Positions 20,288 to 29,839 of a stretch of 64,000 nucleotides of DNA are shown in pieces. The DNA lies in assembly GCF_030272615.1 (NCBI RefSeq), contig NC_081414.1, positions 311,750,164 through 311,814,163 of the forward strand, read 5' to 3'. The notes under the pieces were generated by a model. The model was given only the letters and a program-made list of their open reading frames with translations, made no database searches and was not told the DNA's origin. Position numbers and translations under genes: made by a program. The DNA is from Cryptomeria japonica. Its lineage: Eukaryota; Streptophyta; Pinopsida; Cupressales; Cupressaceae. How positions within the stretch are numbered: the stretch's first letter is position 1; each line of letters opens with the position of its first letter.

Positions 20288-22324
20288 TGCCCCTACGGCC
20301 GAACAAAGATAGACGTACCACTGCTACCGAAGGAGTAAACGAGGGAATTGTACAGAGATCTCTCCACATAAAAGAACAGGCCGACAAGAGACGGCGACTA
20401 AGGGAGGTTGCCGACTCGAGGAGTCCGGAGAAACACAACAGAAGTCAGAGTGTGAGTCGGAGTCGTAGTCGGGAGAGGCAAAAACCGTGTACGTGGAAGG
20501 AGTTGGCCGAGGTCGCCAGAAACCTGCCACTTCCAGACGTAGCGGAGGAATATCTCGTCGACCAGGCCTCACACTTTACGTCAAGTGAAGAAGACTCCAG
20601 AGCCGAATCACAAAGCACCCAATCGGAATTTTCCAAACAAGAGAGGAGGCGGTACGAGACCTGCATGAGGAAATCGCCACTATTTTTGAAGCAACGTTGT
20701 CGGGCATTAAAAATTTGTCCTTGTCAGAGGGCATCAAAATAGGAAGATCAGATCCGGAAACCTCGGGAAGGAGGGACTATAGAAGCAAAGGTGACCAAAG
20801 CCCGGTTGGCAGGGGCTTGACCAGACCAGGAGTGTACGGTACCTCCTGGACACAGTACCTTTCCGACATATAGCCATTTCCAAGCATTGCATAAAACCGT
20901 ACAGAATAGAATGATGGCACACAACTCGGAGAAGCAGAAACTCCCAAAATTCATGGGCGACGGGTCAAAGAACCCGGTACGGCATTACAAGACATGCGTC
21001 ACCATCTGGGAAGCAAATGGCCAGGATGATCGAGACTACTGGGTGAAGGCATTTCCGGCCACTCTGCAAGGAATAGCTATTGACTTGTACACAGACCTCG
21101 ATGCTCAGCATAAAACGTCCTGGAGCAATCTGAGGAAGGCCTTCGAGGAAGAATTAAAACTACTACAGGATGACAACGAAATTGTGGCAGAAATTTACAA
21201 CACCAAACAAGGAAAAAATGAAAGTGTGCGCGCATATAACGGAAGGCTGAGGGAACTACTTAACAAAATGGCCAGGACGACCGGGACTATTGGGTGAAGG
21301 CATTTCCAGCCACCTTACGAGGAATAGCGATTGATTGGTACACAGACCTTGATGCGCAGCATAAAACATCTTGGAGTAATCTGAAGAAGGCCTTCGAGGG
21401 AGAATTCAAACTCCTATGGGACGACAACGAGATTGTGGCGGAAATTTACAACACCAAACAAGGAAAAGACGAAAGTGTACGCGCATATAACAGAAGGCTG
21501 AGGGAACTACTTAACAAAATGGAGAACCAGTCGACAGATGGCCTCAAGAAGCGGTGGTTCGTGGAAGGATTGGTACCATCCCTGAGAAGGACGATGAAAG
21601 TGGTCCCTCCGTCATCATACGATGAAGCATACAATCGCGCCATGGATATTGAAAGTGAAAACAAGACATCCCGGGGGAAGCGACGGACCAGCGATGGTGA
21701 CAACACATACAACGACATCGACGGGGGATCGAAAACCGTGCAAGCACTCCGGAAGGATATGATGAGGATGGAGTTAAAAGATGACAAAGAAAGTGGTAGG
21801 GAAGGAAAAAAACTATGGTGTACTGATTGCAAGACTGAAGGACACACTAAAGGAAGTTGTCCCCGTAAAGTTTTTTGTGACATCTGCCAAGTAACGGGAC
21901 ATTCCACTAAGGAATGCCCGTACAACTTGAAAGCACGGAGCACACAAGTGCTCTACGCCCAACCCGACCAAACCACACCGCCGATGACACCGCCGAAGCC
22001 AACAACAAACTCTGACGCCTCACCTAGAGGGTACATAAATAATCGGAGGGGTAACAACAGATCAATAATAACACACCAAGGAACAGAATTCAATACGATG
22101 GGAAGGGGCGACCCATGATTCAGTGCAGGAAGTGCAACGAATGGGGTCACTTTGTCCGAGAATGCCAAAACGGAGGTGATACAGGAAGTTTGCTATGCAA
22201 ATGGTGCAGTCCAGGAAATCACAAGGATATAGATTGTCGAAAACAAAAAGGGGTGAACGTGCTTGATGTGGAGGGATCAAGAGAAGACGTACTGGCAATC
22301 ACAAGGTTGTAGAACAAGAAAGCC
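20287..22324 (+). pseudogene. Element B gag, broken and internally duplicated
   Basis: Begins MPLRPNKDRRTTATEGV, with the Arg/Ser-rich stretch (SVSRSRSRERQK), acidic part and Gag capsid domain (FPATLQGIAIDLYTDLDA). The capsid segment is present twice, 251 bp apart (21018-21271 and 21269-21522). Four zinc knuckles follow: CTDCKTEGHTKGSC, CDICQVTGHSTKEC, CRKCNEWGHFVREC and CKWCSPGNHKDIDC. Frameshifts near 20640-20890, at the duplication and at 22100, plus a TAG near 22310, break the frame. Capsid and knuckles place it firmly in the LTR-retrotransposon Gag family. Confidence 0.88.
21018..21522 (+). repeat. 251-bp tandem duplication within element B gag
   Basis: The unit runs from AAATGGCCAGGA to AACAAAATGG. 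The junction carries AAATGGCCAGG, present at both ends of the unit, so microhomology of at least 6 bp is involved. The copies differ at many silent-type positions, and copy 2 is closer to element A than to copy 1. The 251-bp offset shifts the frame. Confidence 0.88.
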
Positions 22325-24860
22325 ATGTACCCGAACCCTCGCACAGAAAAAAAAAGGCTCCAGGAGGCAAGGACGGATATCGAGAGGGCGATGGCTGGAG
22401 AGCAGAGGGCCTCGCACCTGGCTGCCGATACACCAGTCCGGTCGGAACCAGAGAAAACTATCATCAAGCAGATGTTACAAACCACAATACCCGTACAAGT
22501 GTCTGATCTTCTACAAACCATGCCACAGTTAAGGATGGCTCTGACAAATGTAACCGAGGACACTACCCTCGGTCAGGAACACCAAACGATGGCAAAATCT
22601 AGTACGGACCCGGTGAAGGAATTTGGTACGGATGCCATGAACCCTATGCTACTCACGGTGGGCGTCAGACAGAAACCAACAGTGGTAGAGATGGATATAT
22701 TAGGACAAAAGCTTACAAACACCATTGTTGATGGTGGGTCCGGAGTCAACGTACTGCCGGAGGGAACTTGGCGAAGCCTCGGCAAGCTGACACTTTGGCC
22801 ACCACCTTCCACTTGGTCGGTGCGAATCAACTCGACATCAAACCCCTTGGTACCCTCATGGTACAAAAGGTGGTAATTGGGATGCAACAATTCCTTCTGG
22901 ATTTTGTAGTTATTCCATTGGAAAGGAAAGTGTACGACGCTCTTCTAGGAAGGGGGTGGCTGATCATGGCCAAAGCTAACCACAACTGGAAAAGGAATAC
23001 ACTCTCAATCGAGAACGACGGCCATAAATATGTAATTGATCTAAGGAACCAGTCCGTTAGCGAAGAGCTCGCATCATCGGATTTCGACTCAGAAGATTCA
23101 AATCGATGGGAGTGGGGTTTTGATGGAGACAGAGGAGGGAAAGAGCCCGACGAGGAAGGAGTGTTGGAATTAGATGGGTGTTTCGAGGATGGAACTAGTT
23201 CACTGGTGGGACTTTTTCATTGGCAAATGGAGTACTATGAGGTCTTCCACCCAGAGTGTCACATGCTGCAAATATGTGAGATAGGAGAATCAAGCTGCGG
23301 GAAGGAAGAACAATCCTTTCCCTCGGAGTACGGTAGATACCAAGAGGGAATGGCAAGAATGGACGACATGCCGGCCCACCAGTTTGAACGAGATAAACCT
23401 ATCAAGTACGAGGAACGGGGTGTGGAGAAGGTTAATCTGGGAAATGAGGCAGAACCACAGGTGATACTAGTAGGAGATGATTGGAACCCCGTGCTAAAGG
23501 CAACAACCTTCAAGATATTTCTGGAATATAAAGACGTCTTTGCCTGGACCTACAATGACTTAAAGGGGGTACTGCCGGAGCTATGCGTGTATCGCATAAC
23601 CCTCGTACCAGGAGCCCAACCGGTACGAAGGAGGTCGTACAGGATGAACAAAAACTACGCAGCCAAAGTAAATGAGATCAATAAAATATTAGAAGCGGGG
23701 ATTATATTCGAAGTGGAAACAAGTGACAGGGTTTCTCCAATAGTCATCTCCCTTAAAAAAGAGGCTAATCAGATAAGGATATGTGTGGATTTCAAGTACC
23801 TAAATGCAGCAACCATCAAGGATCTATTTCCGATCCCATTCATTGATAGTATCCTGGAAGAAGTCGCCGGGCACAAAATATACACTTTCGTGGATGGATT
23901 CTCCGGGTACAATCAGATAAGTATTGCGGAAGAAGATAAGCTGAAGACCACATTCGTGGTGGAGGAAGGAGTGTATGCCTATAATCGCATGCCCTTCGGG
24001 CTATGCAATGCACTCGCGACCTTCCAGCGAATAATTTTGCACATTTTTGACTAGTCGATTTTTAGCGAGCCATTTGAAGGCTTTGGGGGAGTGCATGGAA
24101 AGATGTTGGAAGGCTAGGTTAGCCTTGAATCCAAAGAAGTGCAGGTTTATGGTACCACAAGGGAAACTCCTGGGCCACATCGTCTGTAAGGAAGGATTGA
24201 AGACAGACTCGGAGAAGATAGGAGTAATTGTCAACATGGAAAGCCCAACGAACGTAACAGGGGTGAAATCATTCCTCGGCCATATCGGCTACTACCGGAG
24301 ATTCATCAAAGGCTTTGCGCAGGTGTCTTGGCCATTAGATAAGTTGACAAGGAAGGGAGAGTCGTTTGTGTGGGGTACGAAGCAAGAGAAGCCTTCAAGG
24401 AATTGAAAGACCGGCTGGTGAGTGCACCGATATTGGTATACCCAGACTGGAACAAAGAATTTCATGTGCACGTCGACGCCTCCAACTTTGCAATTGGTGC
24501 TACCCTCGCCTAGGTAGGGGCGCAAGGACTAGACCATTCCGTCTTCTTTGCAAGTCAACTTTTGTCAAAAGCCGAACGAAACTATAGCACAATAGAGCGC
24601 GAGGCACTAGGGATGGTGTACGTAGTACAGAAGTTCCGACACTACTTGTTGGCTTCACCGTTCACGTTTTATGTGGACCACCAGGCACTAATGTACCTAG
24701 TGAATAAACCAATCATCCAAGGGAGGGTAAGTCGGTGGCTACTGCTCTTATAGGAATTCACCTTCACCATTGTCGTACGGCCAGGGAAGTCCCATGTAAT
24801 AGCCGACTAACTATCAAGGATCGGATCAGGGGAACCGGCCAAGGGAGTAAACGAAGACTT
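22325..24860 (+). pseudogene. Element B protease, RT and RNase H; RT active site deleted
   Basis: Protease motif VDGGSGVNVLPEGTW at about 22725-22770, with a frameshift after it (near 22790). The acidic linker (FHWQMEYYEVFHPEC) follows. RT is recognisable from PVRRRSYRMNKNY through MPFGLCNALATFQRI. At 24048-24053 the reading jumps from HIFD to a TAG plus SIFS. Compared with A, 39 nt between two GAC triplets are gone, removing the KAFLDD catalytic segment. The RNase H part (HVDASNFAIGATLA, FYVDHQALMYLV) has TAG/TAA stops at several former Gln codons. Nonfunctional. Confidence 0.92.
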
Positions 24861-26180
24861 TCCAGATGCACACTTGTTCCAAATTGCAATACTACCAACC
24901 TGGTATGAAAAGATAGGCCAGTACCTATCTACTTCCACATTTCCAAGTGAGATGCCTTCAGGAGAACGGAGGAAATTGGCACCGAAGAGCAAAACATTCC
25001 AACTAATTAATGGGCTTCTATATAAGATGGGTCCCAACCAAATCTTGAGGAGGTGTGTCATGGAGGAGGAAATTCACGGTGTACTAAAGGAGGCACACGA
25101 CGGATTTGCAGGTGGACATATGGGACCAGATGTAACCGCTAGGAAAGTGCTTCTCGCAGGTCTGGTGGCCAACTCTACACACCGAGGCCCGAGAGTGGGT
25201 AATCGGACGTGACACTTTTCAATGAGCGGGAAAACCTCTCAAGAGGGACTTCATGCCTCTCTTCCCTTCGTAGCCGCAAGAACTATTCGAATGATGGGGT
25301 TTGGACTTTGTGGGACCTCTGAAGCCAAGTAACCTACACCGGTGCAAATATGTTGTAGTTGCCACGGAATATCTCACCAAGTGGGGAGAAGCTAGGGCCT
25401 TTCCAGATAACACGGCTCTGAGTACGACACGGTTCTTGTATGAACAAATTGTCACCAGATTCGGGATACCACTTCAAATCACTAGTGACAGAGGAGTGCA
25501 CTTTGTCAATCAAGTAATCCGTACCATGACCGTGGAATTTAAAATATTCCATAACCTATCCAGTCCGTACTATCCCCGCGCTAATGGACAGGCAGAAGCA
25601 ACCAACAAGGTGTTGGTATCAATAATCTACAAATCGTGTGGGGTGGAACAAGAAGACTGGGAGGAAAGACTACCAGCCGTGCTATGGGCCTACCGTACAA
25701 CATACAAAGTCACTACCGGTTATACCCCGTTTCAACTCATGTACGGGCAGGAGGCAGTGGTACCAGCCGAGTACATCGTGCCGAGTCTTCGGGTGGCGGT
25801 GGAAAATAGACTTGGGGACAGAGAAAGCTTGAATGCAAGGCTTGATGGTCTGATAAAGCTGCATGAGCGAAGACTGATGGCACAATGGGCAACAGAGGTG
25901 GCACAACACCGGCGAAAGCATTGACACGACCAACATTTGCGGAAGGCCAACTTCCGGCCGGGGCAATTAGTTTTGAAGTATAACGGTCGGAACGAACTTC
26001 GACTAGGGAAGTTCAAAGTCTGTTGGCTCAGACCCTATAAAATCAGAGAGGTCGGTAGGAATGGAGCAGTAAAGCTCACGACTTTGGATAACAATCCGAT
26101 CAGAGACCCGGTGAATGGTTCCAAGTTGAAGATCTACAGGGAAAGAAATAAACCTATGATTGGGATTAACATGCTAGGAT
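24861..26180 (+). pseudogene. Element B integrase
   Basis: The zinc-binding part (RRCVMEEEIHGVLKEAH, AGGHMGPDVTARK) has lost both cysteines of the CxxC pair (now Arg and Phe), followed by TGA at 25223-25225. The core is largely open from 25301: MDFVGPLKPS, TSDRGVHFVNQV and RANGQAEATNKV give D, D and E. The C-terminal part (LVLKYNGRNELRLGKFKVCW) has no chromodomain. Frameshifts near 25165-25300 and a stop near 25922 break it. Confidence 0.9.
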
Positions 26181-26201
26181 ACACTTGCAGTAGCCAGCCC
26201 A

Positions 26202-26930
26202 GTGGGAGATGTACGACCAGTGGGGGTACTATTCCAGAAGATTGGAGAGTGGGAATCGCCGGCACAGCGACGGGTATCGTTGCCACAGATCAGCTTGGCT
26301 GTACTTGCAGCAGAAACAGGAATTGGTACGGTGCCAGTAGAAACTGGTACGGTGTCAACAGAAACTAGTACGGTGCCAGCAAAAACTGGTATTGTGTCAA
26401 CAAAAACCGGTACGGTGTCAGCAGAAACCGGTACGGTGTCAGCAGAAACCGGTACGATGTCAGCAGGAACCGGTACGGTGTCAGCAGGAACCGATACGGT
26501 ACCAGCTAACTTAGAGGCAGCCTTGGATACTCTGACAGATGAAGATATAGACGCCTCGCTGGATGGATGGCTAGGGCAGTTCGCACTCGCCCCACACCTT
26601 CCCCCCTCCCCTGCACCACATAACATGGCCATTGGGCCAGGCATGACCACAGATAGAGAGATCACTGTCCCAGACCTGGATAGAGAGAGATCCACTAATC
26701 AGGAACAACAGGGAAGGGACAAGCAGAGCAGTGGACCGGAAGGAGCTCTCATAGGACTCCATATCACACCACCCGACCCGAATGACCTAGATGGCTCACT
26801 CAGACGATTCGTAGAGGAGTTACAAGGGCTCTCTGATGTTGCACGCAGCATGGCTCAGCTTACAGGACAGATGGAGGCAGGGAATTCAGCCGACGCTACA
26901 CAACTGTGTCACTTCATGGCCGAGGGGTGA
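26202..26930 (+). CDS. Element B 3' ORF, first part with 8-residue repeats
   Basis: After integrase a 242-codon frame continues towards the 3' LTR. Residues 35-105 are built of an 8-aa repeat (GTVSAETG and variants) encoded by a 24-bp minisatellite. An acidic stretch (LDTLTDEDIDASLDGWLGQF) and a Pro/Gln/Asp-rich tail follow. No known domain is visible. It may be the start of the same protein as the coiled-coil frame at 26991-27310, separated by a TGA at 26928-26930. Confidence 0.6.
   Translation: MGDVRPVGVLFQKIGEWESPAQRRVSLPQISLAVLAAETGIGTVPVETGTVSTETSTVPAKTGIVSTKTGTVSAETGTVSAETGTMSAGTGTVSAGTDTVPANLEAALDTLTDEDIDASLDGWLGQFALAPHLPPSPAPHNMAIGPGMTTDREITVPDLDRERSTNQEQQGRDKQSSGPEGALIGLHITPPDPNDLDGSLRRFVEELQGLSDVARSMAQLTGQMEAGNSADATQLCHFMAEG
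26320..26510 (+). repeat. 24-bp minisatellite in element B 3' ORF
   Basis: About eight imperfect copies of a unit like GAAACCGGTACGGTGTCAGC. The unit length of 24 keeps the frame open. The motif GGTACGG recurs in each unit. Confidence 0.9.
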
Positions 26931-26990
26931 AGGGAGGAGTTCACGCACCACTTTGACCAGCAAGGGTGACCGGACCATAGTACGCTTGAG

Positions 26991-27310
26991 ATGGTTCAGA
27001 ACTGGACCCATAGGTACGTGATAGGAGGCACAGGCACCCTGGGCAACACCTTCCGCAACATGGAGAGGGCCTTCCGGGAGGTGTACTTACAGATGCGGCA
27101 GCACCAGGTGGAAAAAGAGGCCCAACGGATGTACATAACAACACTGGAAAAGGAAGGCGAGAAGCAGGAACAGTTGGCCACAGTGGAGAGGAGCTTGCAG
27201 AAGGAGATGGAAATGAAGATGACTACCTATGAGGCCCGTTGCAGCTTGCAGGAGGAGGCACAGGCATTTGTAGCCCAGGTGGCAGAGCTCACCTTACAGC
27301 TGGAATAGAA
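26991..27310 (+). CDS. Element B 3' ORF, coiled-coil part
   Basis: 105 codons rich in Glu, Lys, Gln and Leu (MERAFREVYLQMRQHQVEKE, then QEEAQAFVAQVAELTLQLE), with the spacing of a coiled coil. After a TAG the same frame continues with one more stop to about 27456 (KDKKLLEAAHMVKKARE). Element E has a similar coiled-coil segment at the same place (39343-39720). Function unknown; a structural or accessory protein is a guess. Confidence 0.6.
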
Positions 27311-27492
27311 AGATAAAAAGCTACTGGAAGCTGCTCACATGGTAAAGAAAGCACGGGAATGACAGTTGATGGCAGAAAAGAACCTGAAACTCCAGGCCAG
27401 ACAACAGCTTCCTACCGCGGCCACTACAGGGACGCCTCCTCCCTCTTCTTGGTCTTAGCTATGTTTTTTATATAATTCAGTTTTCTTGTTTG

Positions 27493-27511
27493 AGTCGTCT
27501 GGAAGACGACT
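27493..27511 (+). repeat. Hairpin upstream of element B PPT
   Basis: Arms AGTCGTCT and AGACGACT with loop GGA form a perfect 8-bp stem. It ends 20 nt before the 3' LTR. Element E has an equivalent hairpin 21 nt from its LTR. Confidence 0.85.
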
Positions 27512-27520
27512 ATGTTTTTT

Positions 27521-27531
27521 GGGGGGGCTAA
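27521..27531 (+). other. Element B polypurine tract
   Basis: GGGGGGGCTAA directly precedes the 3' LTR. The G-rich run plus CTAA is like the F tract (GTGGGGGCTAAA). Confidence 0.75.
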
Positions 27532-27866
27532 TGTTAGGGGTAAAAGCGTATGTTAGTAAGAATAATAGTTATAAGTGTGTTATGTTATGTTTATGTTGTT
27601 GCCGAGAGGTTCCCGTCGGGTAGTTGGGAGTTGGTGACGGTTGGCATCTTGACCAACCGTCGGGTCTATATATCGTTTGGTTGGATCCTCGACAGGGAGA
27701 TTATTATGTATGGACAATTCTGAACATTGGAATAAAGATATAACTTTCTGGTCTAATTATTATCATTTGTCATTTATGTTATGATGTACAATTGTTCTGT
27801 TCCATGAATACTTGGTACGTGCAGGAGATACTGATTATTCACCAACTATACATTTAGGACTAAACA
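27532..27866 (+). repeat. Element B 3' LTR (335 bp)
   Basis: Same ends as the 5' LTR, followed by ATTTA. Its hairpin at 27636-27661 has arms GACGGTTGG and CCAACCGTC, differing from the 5' LTR in one base on each arm so that pairing is kept. A 9-bp stretch present in the 5' LTR (GTGTTATCT region) is missing. Confidence 0.96.
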
Positions 27867-29046
27867 ATTTACCTTGAGTTTTGGTATCTATGATCTGTGA
27901 CTCATGACTGACAACCTTCTCATCTAATCTCTTGGGGAAACATTTTGGCTATCATTTTCTATCACATAATGCTTGTTTGAAACCTCCTTCCACCATGTTC
28001 CCTGTCTGATTGATTTTTTCTTATCACAACTTGAAGCATTGTGATCTGTCTAGACGCATCTACGACATCTAAAGGGGATACCCTTTTAATCCACAAGTTG
28101 CAGCCAACTACTCTCTCTGGATTTCAAAAGTGAATCGGTAGGGAAACCTTTCTTCAAATCCATTTCTACTAAAATACGGGCAAAAGTTGTATGCTGAAAT
28201 CCTAGGGAGCCATCATCCACCCCCAGAGATTTGCCCAAAGAATCACCAATAGCTTCAAAACAAGATTCAAACCAGAATCGCAAAGGAAGGTATGGAAGTC
28301 TTACCCATGTCGAGATTTTGTCAAAGCACTTTGTGGTAGGATTGAACGCTGGGTACCATGGTTTCAAAAGGAGCAAATACTTGTCCTCCCAATTCCATTG
28401 GTAATCACATAGAATCTTCTTCTCATCCTCTTCACTGTCGAAAATAACCACAAAAAAGCTCCTCACTCCAGGGAAGATTTGGACATCCCCATCTAGAGTA
28501 GGGTTCTAGAACTTAGTGATCCATTTATGAAGCTCACACAAACTTGGCCAAAGACCTTTAAATCTTCTAATCAAAGTTCAAACCCAACGCTAAGAAGTAT
28601 TTCTCGTTTTCTTTGACTTCGCTTACAATTTTTTGCCCTAGACAAATCATCGGCTTGTTTGCCGTAGAAATACTTTGAGTATTACCCATGTAAATACCAT
28701 TACTCCTATCGCCCACCAATCACACTTCTTTGGAGCTAGTCCCTGAGTTTTGCGTCCCCTCCTTACACCTACCTCGCCCAACCTGCTCACCATTCCAAAA
28801 GCTTCCTCTTCTAATTGTGTCCTTGTTACTGAATGCATCACCAAAACCGCCTCTAGCTTCACCAGTCGCAACTCCATTGGAAATTGCCGGCCATAAACAT
28901 TTTCCATATACACTGCGAGCGGAGGGAGCAACTTTACCTGTGAGCCCTCTTGGAGAAGATTCGGAGCTCCATCGAGCTCTCGTAGAGAACCTAGGGCACA
29001 ATAGCGACATAGCTTTTATAATTTTTTTGTTTACAAAGAATGCCAA
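27867..29046 (-). pseudogene. LINE-type ORF1 (DUF4283 plus zinc knuckle), split by element B
   Basis: The frame at 28086-28466 (minus) has a DUF4283 pattern: FFVVIFDSEEDEKKILCDY, WYPAFNPTTKCFDKISTWVR, LPYLPLRFWFE. This domain is typical of ORF1 in plant L1-like LINEs. After one stop the same frame reads KGIPFRCRRC and completes a CX2CX4HX4C knuckle at 28026-28067, with a second stop inside it. Upstream, 28470-29046 holds a less conserved N-terminal part. The ORF2 endonuclease/RT is not found. Element B interrupts the frame between 19494 and 27867. Confidence 0.78.
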
Positions 29047-29830
29047 ACGTAAAACATTTATTATTAGTTAATTGTTTCTAATCTTTAAAATTGAATTATG
29101 TTTTATCTTCAAATATTATCAACATCTTTCATTAATTACATATATTATAAATAGTATACAAATAACTGTTATCTATAATTATATATTTACATAGACATTA
29201 CAAGTATTAAAGTATTTATTCTTAGTTAACTTATTCTATTTTTAAAACAGATTTATGCCAAATGTTGTTAACATTTTTAATTAATCATATATATGATAAA
29301 TATTAGACTAATACTATATATATATATATATATTTAATTCAATTATAAAATACATCTATTGAAATCCTAAGTAATTATGTAATGTTTGAATATTAATGTG
29401 GATAATGTGAAGACTTAAATTTCAACATCTAACAACCTATGTTCGATGGAGTCTCAAAACAAGGGACAAGTCTTGGGGGTGGAGGTGCAAATACATAATG
29501 CATAAAAAAATAGTTATACTTTTTAAGAAAATAACAAATGAAGTTTTGAAATACAAAGCACATTGCATTGAACGATGAAAATTAAATATCAGTATATTTA
29601 TATTATATTTAAAATAATGATTACATTCAAATTTCAAATATAATTGGTGAATGGCCCATGCCTCCAATCATCCCCAAAGTCTCGTGCTAAACTATTTATC
29701 ACTTGAATTGCTGGATTCCTTAAGGTTAAGCTCCTCCAAACCAACACCAACAACCTTGTTGTGCCACATCATTATCAACTTGTGTTGGCTCCGTTTCTCT
29801 ACTTCCTACCGAGCTATTGGACTCTCCTTG
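29047..29830. other. AT-rich spacer
   Basis: Very AT-rich sequence with a short (AT)n run near 29318-29335. No gene recognised; its right end merges into the C-terminal tail of the minus-strand hAT pseudogene. Confidence 0.5.
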
Positions 29831-29839
29831 TACATAAGT

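Larger units (their letters stand above)
19495..27866 (+). mobile_element. Element B: complete Ty3/gypsy retrotransposon, decayed
   Basis: An 8.37-kb element with LTRs of 343 and 335 bp, perfect TSD ATTTA and a tRNA-Asp-type PBS. Order: upstream ORF, gag, protease, RT, RNase H, integrase, a 3' ORF with minisatellite and coiled coil, PPT, 3' LTR. The LTRs differ by about nine substitutions plus a 1-bp and a 9-bp indel. It is the same family as A. The RT catalytic Asp pair is deleted, gag contains an internal duplication and many stops are present, so it could only have moved with proteins supplied by another copy, or it decayed after insertion. It sits inside a LINE-type ORF1. Confidence 0.96.
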
